The notes under the pieces are model-generated. The model searched no databases. It was not told where the DNA came from and was given only the letters and a program-made list of their open reading frames with translations. Both the position numbers and the translations under genes were made by a program. From Caenibius sp. WL (GTDB taxonomy: Bacteria > Pseudomonadota > Alphaproteobacteria > Sphingomonadales > Sphingomonadaceae), in NCBI RefSeq assembly GCF_019803445.1, contig NZ_CP081844.1, positions 124,001-188,000 of the forward strand: a stretch of DNA of 64,000 nucleotides, in the 5' to 3' direction. Below, in pieces: positions 42,314 through 50,673 of the stretch; position 1 is the stretch's first letter; every line of letters begins with the position of its first letter.

Positions 42314-42964
42314 ATGAAGACCCGGCCTCATTCCGGCGCGGAAAGGCGAAAGCAGGCGATTCTGACCGCTGCGCGGGCGATGCTGAACCGCGAACCGCTG
42401 TCCATGCGCCGTCTGGCGGAAGCCGCCGGCGTCAGCCAGGCGACGCCTTACAACCTGTTCGGCAGCAAGCGGCAGATCTTCGTCGAACTCTACGCGCTGC
42501 AACGCGGGGAACTAGGCGCACGGCTGGCGGCGAGCGAACAGCCCCACGCTTTCGCGCGGATGCTCCACGCCATCCACCTGTTCGGGCAGGAACTGGAGGC
42601 CGAGCCGGCATTTTTCCGCGCGATGATGGCGATGATCTATGCCAGCCCCGACGATACCCCCCCGGCGGAGGCAATCGAACCCGGCGCGGCCTTCTGGCTC
42701 GATCTGGTTCGCAACATCCAGACGGAAGGACTGATCGCCTCCGCCATCAATCCCGACGCTTTCACTGCCCATTTCGTCTATCTGTTGAGCGGGGCGACGA
42801 TCGACTGGATCAACCACCGCGTCAGCGTGCGCCAATGGGAAACCATGGTCGGATACGGCCTGACACTGGCCACTCTCGCCGTGGCGTCGCCCCCATTCCG
42901 CGCCGAACTTAGCGAACGGATGCAACGCTACGAAAGCGAACTGACCGCTTTTCGCCTGGCCTAG
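42314..42964 (+). CDS. TetR/AcrR-family repressor
   Basis: A 216-residue regulator: N-terminal helix-turn-helix (about 12-58, SMRRLAEAAGVSQATPYNLFGSKRQIF-type pattern) and an all-helical ligand-binding domain. It should repress its own gene and the divergent luciferase-like gene until an inducer binds. GAGGGA precedes the ATG at 42314. An in-frame extension to 42140 overlaps the divergent gene and is rejected. Confidence 0.87.
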   Translation: MKTRPHSGAERRKQAILTAARAMLNREPLSMRRLAEAAGVSQATPYNLFGSKRQIFVELYALQRGELGARLAASEQPHAFARMLHAIHLFGQELEAEPAFFRAMMAMIYASPDDTPPAEAIEPGAAFWLDLVRNIQTEGLIASAINPDAFTAHFVYLLSGATIDWINHRVSVRQWETMVGYGLTLATLAVASPPFRAELSERMQRYESELTAFRLA

Positions 42965-42980
42965 CCCTCGCGCCCACGGA

Positions 42981-43466
42981 TCAGACGGGCGGTTCGCCCA
43001 CGCGGAATTCGAGCAGCTCCAGCACCAGCGGATCGCCCGGTCTTTCCAGATAGGCATAGGCCGTTTCGGGCGAGATGCGATCGAACCACACCGTTTCGAA
43101 CCCGACCGAATGCAGTTTGTCCTGCCAGGGTTCGAGATGATCGATCCGGAAGCGCAAGTGGTGCATCCCTTCGCGCCCCTGCTCGATGAAATCGCGATGC
43201 GGCGTATCGCCCGCGACCCACTGGATCAGTTCGATTTCCAGATCGCCCAGCCGCCCGAAAGCGTATTTGAGATCATAATCCGTGCGTGGCCCGCCACGAT
43301 AGGATGCCGCCTGTTCGCCGAAATCGACTTTCTTCATCGGCCCGAACAGCGGATCGTACAGGGCGATTGCCGCATCCATATCGCGCACGACGAAGCCGAT
43401 CTGATCCGCCCGCGGCAGGCCAAGCTGCGCCGCCAGTTGCTGCCCTTCGGCTGCCAGTTCCGCCAT
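42981..43466 (-). CDS. VOC-family (glyoxalase-like) protein
   Basis: A 161-residue vicinal-oxygen-chelate protein with two beta-alpha-beta3 modules. The first starts QIGFVVRDMDAAIALYDPLFG; the second contains GMHHLRFRID and ends with VLELLEF. Metal ligands would be in the first strand of each module (the HHLRF histidine) and the last glutamate; the first position is a glutamine rather than histidine. It may be an epimerase, isomerase or dioxygenase. Start 43466 has GAGAGG five bases upstream. It is 40 bases downstream of the luciferase-like gene at 43507 and so in its operon. Confidence 0.82.
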   Translation of the reverse strand: MAELAAEGQQLAAQLGLPRADQIGFVVRDMDAAIALYDPLFGPMKKVDFGEQAASYRGGPRTDYDLKYAFGRLGDLEIELIQWVAGDTPHRDFIEQGREGMHHLRFRIDHLEPWQDKLHSVGFETVWFDRISPETAYAYLERPGDPLVLELLEFRVGEPPV

Positions 43467-43506
43467 CACATCCTCTCCTAATATTATGCCTGTTCTGCCC
43501 GCCGTC

Positions 43507-44379
43507 TCAACTTTCGAACGGGCGGATGAATTCCCTGGCGAACTTTTCCATCACCCGCTTCTTGTCGTCGAGCGAGGAGTGCAGACCCAGCGAGAAGTAG
43601 AACGGATAGCTGATACCCGCCGTCATCCCCTGTTCGTGAAGCCGCTTGAACGTGTCGAGATCGGGCGGCGTGCTGAGGCCGATCAGCGTTTCGAACGGCA
43701 GGTGCGCCCGCCCCGCTTCCTCGCGCAGACGTTTGAACTCCGCCAGGATGCCGGGAACTTCGTCAGGCGTGTTGCCCGCGCCGATCCAGCCATCGCCACG
43801 CGTTGCCGCGCGTTTCAAGGCCGGGGCGGAAGCACCACCAAGGAAGATCGGCACCTGCTGCGTCGGCTCGGGCGCAATCTGCACTTTCGGGAAATCGTAG
43901 AATTCCCCGTGGTGCTCCACCATGCCGCCATCCCAGAATTTGCGCAGCACGTCGATCATCTCATCGGTGCGGCGGGCGCGGGTGCGGAAATCGACGCCGT
44001 AGATATCGAATTCGTCCTTCATCCACCCTAGACCCGCGCCGAGAATGAAGCGGTTGTCGCTCATCAGCGCCAGCGTGCCGGTGGCCTTGGCCAGTTCGAA
44101 CACGTTGCGCAGCGGCAGGACATAGATCGAAGTGGAGAACTTGATCCGCCTGGTCACCGCCGCCATTGCCGCGATCGTCACCCAGCAATCGGGATAGGGC
44201 CAGTCCGGGCTCATCATCGCCTTGCCATCGGGGGAATAGGGATACGGGGCGTGGACCTGTTCGGGGTAGATCGCGTGATCCGAATTCATCACCCCTTCGA
44301 AGCCCAGTTCCTCGGCAAACTGGGCCAGTGGAATCAGTTGATCGACTTCGATCCAGTTCACCATCTGCCAGAATTTCAT
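43507..44379 (-). CDS. LLM-class flavin/F420-dependent oxidoreductase
   Basis: A 290-residue luciferase-like protein of the shorter TIGR03619-type group, whose members are often predicted to use F420. Marks: LAQFAEELGFEGVMNSDH, TSIYVLPLRNVFELAKATGTLALMSDNRFILGAGLGW-like barrel strands, and GGASAPALKRAATRGDGWI. No F420 biosynthesis gene is in the window, so FMN is equally possible. The VOC gene follows 40 bases downstream. The sulfotransferase gene is divergent, 227 bases away. Confidence 0.86.
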   Translation of the reverse strand: MKFWQMVNWIEVDQLIPLAQFAEELGFEGVMNSDHAIYPEQVHAPYPYSPDGKAMMSPDWPYPDCWVTIAAMAAVTRRIKFSTSIYVLPLRNVFELAKATGTLALMSDNRFILGAGLGWMKDEFDIYGVDFRTRARRTDEMIDVLRKFWDGGMVEHHGEFYDFPKVQIAPEPTQQVPIFLGGASAPALKRAATRGDGWIGAGNTPDEVPGILAEFKRLREEAGRAHLPFETLIGLSTPPDLDTFKRLHEQGMTAGISYPFYFSLGLHSSLDDKKRVMEKFAREFIRPFES

Positions 44380-44606
44380 AACGGCGTGCCTCTCCGCATC
44401 CTTGCTCTTGTCGTCCGCAGCTTAGAGCGAAATCACGCCCTGTCACTCGCCAATCGCAGCGCGCTTGCCGGGGTTCCGCGATGATCCTTTGACAGCATGA
44501 AAGGGGCAGGTAACACTCCGCCCAGACCAGCCAGCCACGCAAGCTGCGGCACACACATAACGAACGGCGAAAGCATATGCGCCGTCCGACGGGAGGATGA
44601 GGAACA

Positions 44607-45884
44607 GTGGCAGAAGCCATTTCGATTGACGATCTGCTCGAACCCCGGCTGAGCGACATTCAGGCGAACCTGCTGGCATTCGGCGATGCCAATCCGCTGG
44701 CACTGACCGAACAGGCGGTGCTCGATGCCGCCCGCGCCCGCACCGGGCTGCGCGATTTCGGATCGGACGATTTCCGCGAACGGCTGAACCTGCTGCTGGA
44801 CGAATGGAACGGCGATCCGGCGATGACTCATCTCTGGCGGATGACGCTGTTCGGCTACGCCACGCGCTATGCCGCCAACCGGCTGCTGATCCACGACACT
44901 TTGCAGCGCCACCCCGAAATCCATGACGAAGTGATCGACCGGCCGATCGTCATCGCCGGGTTGCCGCGTTCGGGCACCACCCATCTGGTCAATCTGATCG
45001 CGGCGGACACCCGCCTGCAATCACTGCCGCTGTGGGAAAGCTACGAACCCGTGCCGCTGCCAAGCGAAGCCATGCTGCCCGGCGGTATCGATCCGCGCTA
45101 TCAACGCTGTGCCGATGCCTGGGCGCAATCGCAGCGCTCGTCTCCGCTGATCGCGGCGATGCATCCGATGAACCCCGATCATATCCACGAAGAACTGGAA
45201 CTGATGGGGCCGGATTTCGCCTCTTACAATTTCGAATGGATCGGGCGGGTGCCGCGCTGGCGCGATCACTACTACGCCACCGATCAGACCCCGCATTACG
45301 CGTATATGAAAACGGTGCTCAAGCTGCTGCAATGGCAACGCGGGCGGCGGAGCGGCGGGCAGCACGGGCGGCAGCGCTGGGTGCTCAAATGCCCGCAGCA
45401 TCTCGAACAGCTGCCGGTGCTGAAAGCGACGTTCCCCGATGCGACCGTGGCGATCACCCACCGCGATCCGGTGGCGGTGATCCAGTCCGCCGTCACCATG
45501 CAGGCCTACTCCTCGCGCATGCAGCGCACCGAAGTCGATGCCCCGTGGCTGATCGCCTACTGGGCCGACCGGGTGGAACATCTGCTGCGCGGCTGCATGG
45601 CCGACCGCGGCGTGTGGCCCGAAGCGCAGAGCATCGACGTGCCGTTCCACGAATTCATGGCCGACGATATCGCCATGGTCGCCCGGATCATGGATAAGGC
45701 GCAGATGCCACTGACCGACCGGGCGCGCGGCGAAATCGCGGCCCATATGGAGGCGCACCCACGCGGCAAGGAAGGCCGCCTGATCTACAATCTCAAGCGC
45801 GATTTCGGTGTCGATCCCGATACCCTGCGTGCCCGTTTCCAGTTCTATTTCGACGCCTTCCCGGTGAAGGCGGAGCGCGCCTGA
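44607..45884 (+). CDS. PAPS-dependent sulfotransferase
   Basis: A 425-residue cytoplasmic sulfotransferase. The PAPS 5'-phosphosulfate loop is GLPRSGTTHL (R121-T125), and the 3'-phosphate site lies in the VAITHRDPVAVIQS segment, as in other members of the bacterial branch. The about 110-residue N-terminal helical extension is typical of the sphingomonad/mycobacterial form. The start is GTG at 44607 after GGAGGATGAGGAACA. It is followed 29 bases later by an alkylsulfatase-like gene, so one transcript would encode both a sulfate-adding and a possibly sulfate-removing enzyme. The acceptor is unknown. Confidence 0.86.
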   Translation: MAEAISIDDLLEPRLSDIQANLLAFGDANPLALTEQAVLDAARARTGLRDFGSDDFRERLNLLLDEWNGDPAMTHLWRMTLFGYATRYAANRLLIHDTLQRHPEIHDEVIDRPIVIAGLPRSGTTHLVNLIAADTRLQSLPLWESYEPVPLPSEAMLPGGIDPRYQRCADAWAQSQRSSPLIAAMHPMNPDHIHEELELMGPDFASYNFEWIGRVPRWRDHYYATDQTPHYAYMKTVLKLLQWQRGRRSGGQHGRQRWVLKCPQHLEQLPVLKATFPDATVAITHRDPVAVIQSAVTMQAYSSRMQRTEVDAPWLIAYWADRVEHLLRGCMADRGVWPEAQSIDVPFHEFMADDIAMVARIMDKAQMPLTDRARGEIAAHMEAHPRGKEGRLIYNLKRDFGVDPDTLRARFQFYFDAFPVKAERA

Positions 45885-45913
45885 ACGGCGCCCAACACAG
45901 CGAGAAACCGAAT

Positions 45914-47197
45914 ATGAGAGAGCCGATCTACAAAAGCCGCCGCGTGGGGCCCGCCGCCGCCGAGTTCGACCAGAACTGCGGGCGGGTGAACGATTTCATC
46001 GTAATGTCGGAAGGCAATTCCAACGTCTATCTGATCGAAACGCCCGAAGGCGGCATTCTGCTCAACACCGGCATGGGTTTCGAAGCGCCCGTCCACCGGC
46101 ACAATCTGGCGAAGTTTTCCGACGTGCCGTTCCGCTATGTCATCACCACGCAGGGGCACGTCGATCATCTGGGCGGCGTGCAGTATTTCCGCGATCTCCA
46201 TCCCGGCCTCACCTACATCGCGCAGGCCGGGAATGCGGAGCACCAGGCGTATGATGCGCGGTTGCAGACGTTCCGCTCCGCCCGTTCCGCCTTCCGCTTC
46301 CAGGACGAATTCAAGGAAGTGTTCAAGCGCTACGCACAGGCGGGCTACACCCAGATAAACCCTCAGGATCAGCCGACGCCCGATGTGACGTTCGAAGATC
46401 GCCACGAATTCTCACTGGGCGGTCTCGATGTCGTGCTGATCGCGGTGCCGGGGGCGGAAACGAACGATTCCCTCGTGGTCTGGCTGCCGCAGCACAGGAT
46501 CGTCTTCACCGGCAATCTGTTCGGCTGTCCCTTCGGCCACTTCCCCAATCTCGTCACCATTCGCGGGGACCGCTATCGCGATGCGCTGACCTGCGCCGCC
46601 GCCGCGCAAGTGGTGATGGACCTGAAGCCCGAACTGCTGGTCTATGGCCATCACGAACCGGTCGTCGGCGCGGAGGTGATCGAGGCCGAACTCACCGCCT
46701 ATCGCGATGCGATCCACCATGTGCACGATGGAGTCGTCAACGGCATGAACACAGGCAAGGATCTGGCGACATTGCAGAACGAAATCAGCCTCCCCGCCGC
46801 CTGCGAAGTGGGGCAGGGCTATGGCAAGCTGATCTGGAGCATCCGGGCGATCTGGGAAAATTATGCCGGATGGTTCAAGCATGAATCGACGACCGAACTC
46901 TACGCCGTGCCCCAACGCGAAGTGCATGCCGATCTCATCGAACTGGCAGGCGGGGCAGATGCACTGATTGCCCGCGCGCAGGCAAAATCGGATGCGGGGG
47001 AATACGAGAAGGCGCTGCACCTGCTCGATATCGTGCTGAATGCCGAACCGCAGAACGCCGCTGCCCGCGCGCTGACGATCACGGTGCATGAAACCTTGCT
47101 GGAATCCGCGAAAACGGAGCATGTGACCGGCAATTTCTGGCTGGTCGGCTGGTTGCAGAACCGGATCAAGCACCTGAAGTCCGGCACCGCAGGCTGA
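45914..47197 (+). CDS. Alkylsulfatase-like metallo-beta-lactamase-fold hydrolase
   Basis: A 427-residue MBL-fold protein. The N-terminal domain has TTQGHVDHLGG, where the family motif is HxHxDH: the first histidine is Q80, while H82, D84 and H85 are present; GAETNDSL and YGHHEPVVG carry further ligands. From about residue 330 it has the dimerisation domain of SdsA/YjcS alkylsulfatases (GGADALIARAQAKSDAGEYEKALHLLD-like helices). These enzymes hydrolyse primary or secondary alkyl sulfates, but this one is shorter, appears cytoplasmic (no signal peptide) and lacks the sterol-carrier-like end. Co-transcribed with the sulfotransferase. Confidence 0.8.
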   Translation: MREPIYKSRRVGPAAAEFDQNCGRVNDFIVMSEGNSNVYLIETPEGGILLNTGMGFEAPVHRHNLAKFSDVPFRYVITTQGHVDHLGGVQYFRDLHPGLTYIAQAGNAEHQAYDARLQTFRSARSAFRFQDEFKEVFKRYAQAGYTQINPQDQPTPDVTFEDRHEFSLGGLDVVLIAVPGAETNDSLVVWLPQHRIVFTGNLFGCPFGHFPNLVTIRGDRYRDALTCAAAAQVVMDLKPELLVYGHHEPVVGAEVIEAELTAYRDAIHHVHDGVVNGMNTGKDLATLQNEISLPAACEVGQGYGKLIWSIRAIWENYAGWFKHESTTELYAVPQREVHADLIELAGGADALIARAQAKSDAGEYEKALHLLDIVLNAEPQNAAARALTITVHETLLESAKTEHVTGNFWLVGWLQNRIKHLKSGTAG

Positions 47198-47223
47198 GCG
47201 ATCCCGTCAGTTTCGGCGGCGCA

Positions 47224-48624
47224 TCACACGTCGTCGAAACTGTACGGGCTGGGCGCGCGGCGGTATTCGTCGGACAGGATATCGCGGCCCACCGGGGGCA
47301 CGGCGCGCGCGGCGCAATCGGCGCGGTTGCACAGGCGGCAGGTTACACCGATGGGCGTGGCCGCCGCTTCCCGCGGGTCCACGCCCTGCGCATAGACAAG
47401 CTGCGGCGCATGTTCCGCCGCGCAGGCCAGCGCGATAGCGCGGGTGACCGCGGCCTGCCCATAGCTACCCCCGCCCGCCCTGACCGCGCGGGCGATGGAG
47501 AAAAACCGTTGTCCATCGGGCAGTTCGAGGAACTGGGTGACGATTTCACCCGGTGTCCCGAACACCGAATGGACGCTCCACAGCGGGCAGCCGCCACCGT
47601 GCGCGGCGAACGGGAAGCCCGCGCCATCCAGCCGCTTGGAGACATTGCCCGCCTGATCCACGCGGATGAAGAAGAACGGAATGCGCGCCATGCCCGGCTT
47701 GTTGAGCGTGGTGAGGCGATGCGCGACCTGCTCGAAACTCGTGCCGAACAAACGGCTTAGCGTCTCGATGTCATAACCGCGCGCCTCAACCGCCCGTGCA
47801 AAGCGCTCGTAAGGCATAAGCAACGCCGCCGCACCGTAGGAAGCCAACGCACGCCTGACGAGATTGGCGGCGGTCGGGCTGGAAAATCCCTCCTCCTTCA
47901 TGATCGCGCCGATATCGCGCCCCATCATGATGTAGGCGATATGGGTCGCGATCTGGAAATTGCGGCTGGCGCTGTCCAGCGTGTCGTTGATCAGCAATTG
48001 CTGGTTGTGCCGGTCGAACCGGCGCAGCGCATGCGCCATCACCTCGGGCGGAAGGAAGCGCACGCGAATGCCCTGCACCGCCCCCAGCCATTCCGCCGGG
48101 CCGCCTTTCTGTGCGATCTCCGCCGCCAGCGCTTCCGCTCTGGTATCGAGCGTGGGGAAATAATTGCGCCGCGCGGCGGCAAAGCGGCGCGCTTCCGTCA
48201 CCGGATCGTGCGCCAATGCGCCGCCGGGCACCTCCCGCTGTTCGGCGAGCGCCTGCTGCTCCCGCGTATAGGCGCCATGGAGCCGCAGCAGCGCCTCGCT
48301 CACTCCCGGGAAGCTGGTGGCGAGATCGGCCACTTCCAGCGCGGGCAGATCGATATCGGCGAAGATCGGATCGCGCAGCACATCGCCGATCCGCCTGGCG
48401 TAATCGGCCTGATCCTCCCCGGCGAAATCCGCCAGATCGAGCGCATAGCTTTTCGCCAGCCGCAGCAGGAGATCCGCCGTCAGAGGCCGCTGGTTGCGTT
48501 CAAGCAGCGCGACGTAGCTGGGCGAAATGGCGAGATCCTGCGCCATCGCCTGCTGGGTCAGCCCCAGTTCGCGGCGCAACCGGCGCAGGCGCGGGCCAAG
48601 ATAGAGCGGTCTGGATTCGGCCAT
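47224..48624 (-). CDS. Short-chain fatty acyl-CoA regulator (ScfR/RamB-like)
   Basis: A 466-residue regulator: XRE helix-turn-helix at residues 9-66 (GLTQQAMAQDLAISPSYVALLERNQRP), a degenerate IrrE/ImmA-like middle region (about 155-300), and the DUF2083 C-terminal domain with the cysteine cluster GVTCRLCNRADCAARA. RamB and ScfR control glyoxylate-cycle and propionyl-CoA genes in response to acyl-CoA. It is divergent from isocitrate lyase, with an inverted repeat between, so it should control that gene and itself. Confidence 0.87.
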   Translation of the reverse strand: MAESRPLYLGPRLRRLRRELGLTQQAMAQDLAISPSYVALLERNQRPLTADLLLRLAKSYALDLADFAGEDQADYARRIGDVLRDPIFADIDLPALEVADLATSFPGVSEALLRLHGAYTREQQALAEQREVPGGALAHDPVTEARRFAAARRNYFPTLDTRAEALAAEIAQKGGPAEWLGAVQGIRVRFLPPEVMAHALRRFDRHNQQLLINDTLDSASRNFQIATHIAYIMMGRDIGAIMKEEGFSSPTAANLVRRALASYGAAALLMPYERFARAVEARGYDIETLSRLFGTSFEQVAHRLTTLNKPGMARIPFFFIRVDQAGNVSKRLDGAGFPFAAHGGGCPLWSVHSVFGTPGEIVTQFLELPDGQRFFSIARAVRAGGGSYGQAAVTRAIALACAAEHAPQLVYAQGVDPREAAATPIGVTCRLCNRADCAARAVPPVGRDILSDEYRRAPSPYSFDDV

Positions 48625-48650
48625 GCAGGCATTTTGTCATGATAGGACAA

Positions 48651-48673
48651 CTTTACAAAGAAAATATGTAAAG
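48651..48673. promoter_or_regulatory. Candidate ScfR/RamB operator upstream of isocitrate lyase
   Basis: Inverted repeat CTTTACA / TGTAAAG with a 9-base centre. Two further half-site-like copies follow (CCTTACA at 48674, CTTTACG near 48687). All lie in the 160-base divergent gap. Confidence 0.5.
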
Positions 48674-48784
48674 CCTTACAACCCGACTTTACGCCACCTT
48701 TTCCGCCACCCCCTTTCCCGTCATCCCACGCTTGTGACCTGCCCAACGGCAGAGGGCTGGACCCCAAGCAAGGAATATGACGTG

Positions 48785-50380
48785 ATGACATACCAGCAGA
48801 CCATCGCCGAAGCGGGCAACCAGATCGGCCGCTTCCCCACCACCTGGAGCGGGATTGAAGCGGAGGCCGTGGCCCGCATGCGCTTGCAAAACCGCTTCCG
48901 CACGGGGCTCGACATCGCCCGCTACACCGCGCGGATCATGCGCGAGGATATGGCGGCCTACGATGCGGACCCGGCTGCCTACACCCAGTCGCTCGGCTGC
49001 TGGCATGGCTTCATCGGCCAGCAGAAGATGATTTCCATCAAGAAGCATTTCGGCAGCACCAAGGGCCGTTATCTCTACCTCTCCGGCTGGATGGTCGCCG
49101 CGCTCCGCAGCGAATTCGGCCCGCTGCCCGATCAATCGATGCACGAAAAGACCCGCGTTCCGGCGCTGATCGCGGAACTCTACACGTTCCTGCGCCAGGC
49201 CGACGCCCGCGAGCTGGGCCTGCTGTTCCGCGCGCTGGATCAGGCGCGCGAAGCGGGGGACGAAGTCAGGGCGCACCAGATCCAGGCCGAGATCGACCAT
49301 CATCAGACGCATATCGTCCCGATCATCGCGGATATCGACGCGGGCTTTGGCAATGCCGAGGCGACCTATCTGCTCGCCAGGAAGATGATCGAAGCGGGCG
49401 CCTGCTGCATCCAGATCGAAAATCAGGTTTCGGATGAAAAGCAGTGCGGCCATCAGGATGGCAAAGTGACCGTCCCGCACGAGGACTTCCTCGCCAAAAT
49501 CCGCGCGGTCCGTTACGCCTTCATGGAACTGGGGGTCGAGGACGGGGTGATCGTCGCCCGCACGGATTCGCTCGGCGCGGGGCTGACCAAGCAGATCGCC
49601 TATACCCGCGAAGCGGGCGATATCGGGGACCGCTACAACGCCTTCCTCGATTGCGAAGAGATCTCGCCCGATGCCGTGGGCCACGGTGAGGTTCTCCTCA
49701 CCCGCAACGGCAAGCTGATGCGTCCGAAACGGCTACCCTCGAATCTCTACCAGTTCCGCAGCGGCACGGGAGAGGATCGCTGCGTGCTCGACTGCATCAC
49801 CAGCCTCCAGCACGGGGCGGACCTCTTGTGGATCGAAACCGAAAAGCCCCATATCGAACAGATCGCGGGCATGGTCGATCGCATCCGCGAAGTCGTGCCC
49901 CATGCCAAGCTGGTCTATAACAATTCGCCCAGCTTCAACTGGACGCTGAATTTCCGCCAGCAAGCGTATGACCGTTGGCAAGCGGAAGGGCGGGACGTGT
50001 CGGCTTACGATCGGGCCCGGCTGATGAGCGCGGATTACGACGGGACCGAGTTGGCCGAGGAAGCGGACGAACGCATCCGCACCTTCCAGCGCGACGCCGC
50101 CGCCCGGGCAGGGATTTTCCATCACCTGATCACGCTGCCGACCTATCACACGGCCGCGCTCAGCACCGACAACCTCGCCCGCGAATATTTCGGCGATCAG
50201 GGCATGCTGGGCTACGTCCGCAATGTCCAGCGCGCCGAAATCCGCCAGGGGATCGCCTGCGTGAAGCACCAGAATATGGCCGGTTCCGACATCGGCGACG
50301 ATCACAAGGAATACTTTGCCGGCGAGGCCGCGCTGAAGGCCGGCGGCAAGGACAACACGATGAACCAGTTCGCGGCATAA
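48785..50380 (+). CDS. aceA: Isocitrate lyase (long form)
   Basis: A 531-residue isocitrate lyase, splitting isocitrate into glyoxylate and succinate, the first step of the glyoxylate shunt. The catalytic cysteine is C221 in KQCGH; the long class found in Pseudomonas and sphingomonads has this Q in place of the K of E. coli KKCGH. VPIIADIDAGFGN is the magnesium-binding block. Start 48785 follows AAGGA by ten bases; GTG 48782 is equally placed. Malate synthase is not in the window. Its last codons are part of a 25-base tandem repeat. ScfR-like control is inferred from the divergent gene. Confidence 0.95.
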   Translation: MTYQQTIAEAGNQIGRFPTTWSGIEAEAVARMRLQNRFRTGLDIARYTARIMREDMAAYDADPAAYTQSLGCWHGFIGQQKMISIKKHFGSTKGRYLYLSGWMVAALRSEFGPLPDQSMHEKTRVPALIAELYTFLRQADARELGLLFRALDQAREAGDEVRAHQIQAEIDHHQTHIVPIIADIDAGFGNAEATYLLARKMIEAGACCIQIENQVSDEKQCGHQDGKVTVPHEDFLAKIRAVRYAFMELGVEDGVIVARTDSLGAGLTKQIAYTREAGDIGDRYNAFLDCEEISPDAVGHGEVLLTRNGKLMRPKRLPSNLYQFRSGTGEDRCVLDCITSLQHGADLLWIETEKPHIEQIAGMVDRIREVVPHAKLVYNNSPSFNWTLNFRQQAYDRWQAEGRDVSAYDRARLMSADYDGTELAEEADERIRTFQRDAAARAGIFHHLITLPTYHTAALSTDNLAREYFGDQGMLGYVRNVQRAEIRQGIACVKHQNMAGSDIGDDHKEYFAGEAALKAGGKDNTMNQFAA

Positions 50381-50416
50381 AGCCGCTGGGGGAACCAGTT
50401 CGCGACATAAAGCCGC
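50362..50416 (+). repeat. Tandem duplication across the aceA stop codon
   Basis: 25 bases (50362-50386) covering the last codons, stop and following bases of aceA recur at 50392-50416 with one difference (G to A) at a period of 30. The second copy is untranslated and leaves aceA intact. Confidence 0.75.
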
Positions 50417-50448
50417 AGGCTGGCCCACCTTTTGAAAGGAGAAGTGCC

Positions 50449-50607
50449 ATGAGTGAACCGCTCCGTTCCCGCGCCGTCCTGTCGACTGCGGATTTCGATC
50501 TGCTGCGCGAGGCCGTGCTCCATTATCTCAAGATCGTCGAAAACGATCCCAAGTCGGTGAAGTTCGCCCAGCTCTACCACCGGCTCGGCAGCGCCGCGCA
50601 TAAATAG
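50449..50607 (+). CDS. Small protein (52 residues) downstream of isocitrate lyase
   Basis: ATG 50449 preceded by AGGAG seven bases upstream, 68 bases after aceA on the same strand, and followed by a terminator. The peptide is helical with alternating charge (FDLLREAVLHYLKIVENDPKS) and a basic end. It is likely co-transcribed with aceA. I do not recognise the family; its position suggests a modulator of isocitrate lyase or carbon metabolism, but nothing in the sequence proves it. Confidence 0.65.
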   Translation: MSEPLRSRAVLSTADFDLLREAVLHYLKIVENDPKSVKFAQLYHRLGSAAHK

Positions 50608-50614
50608 ACGGCAT

Positions 50615-50651
50615 GCCGGAGCGGCAGGTCTGTAACCCCTCCCGCTCCGGC
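50615..50651. terminator. Bidirectional terminator between the aceA operon and the TonB receptor
   Basis: Perfect 10-base stem GCCGGAGCGG / CCGCTCCGGC around a 17-base loop in the convergent gap. Confidence 0.55.
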
Positions 50652-50673
50652 AGCCCTCTCAAACCTTCACATC

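Noticed and set aside
41056-44379. Bacterial bioluminescence operon (luxAB-like genes plus a riboflavin synthase homologue elsewhere)
   Set aside because: The luciferase-like proteins belong to generic LLM groups with unequal lengths, no luxCDE genes are present, and the riboflavin synthase homologue is 30 kb away.
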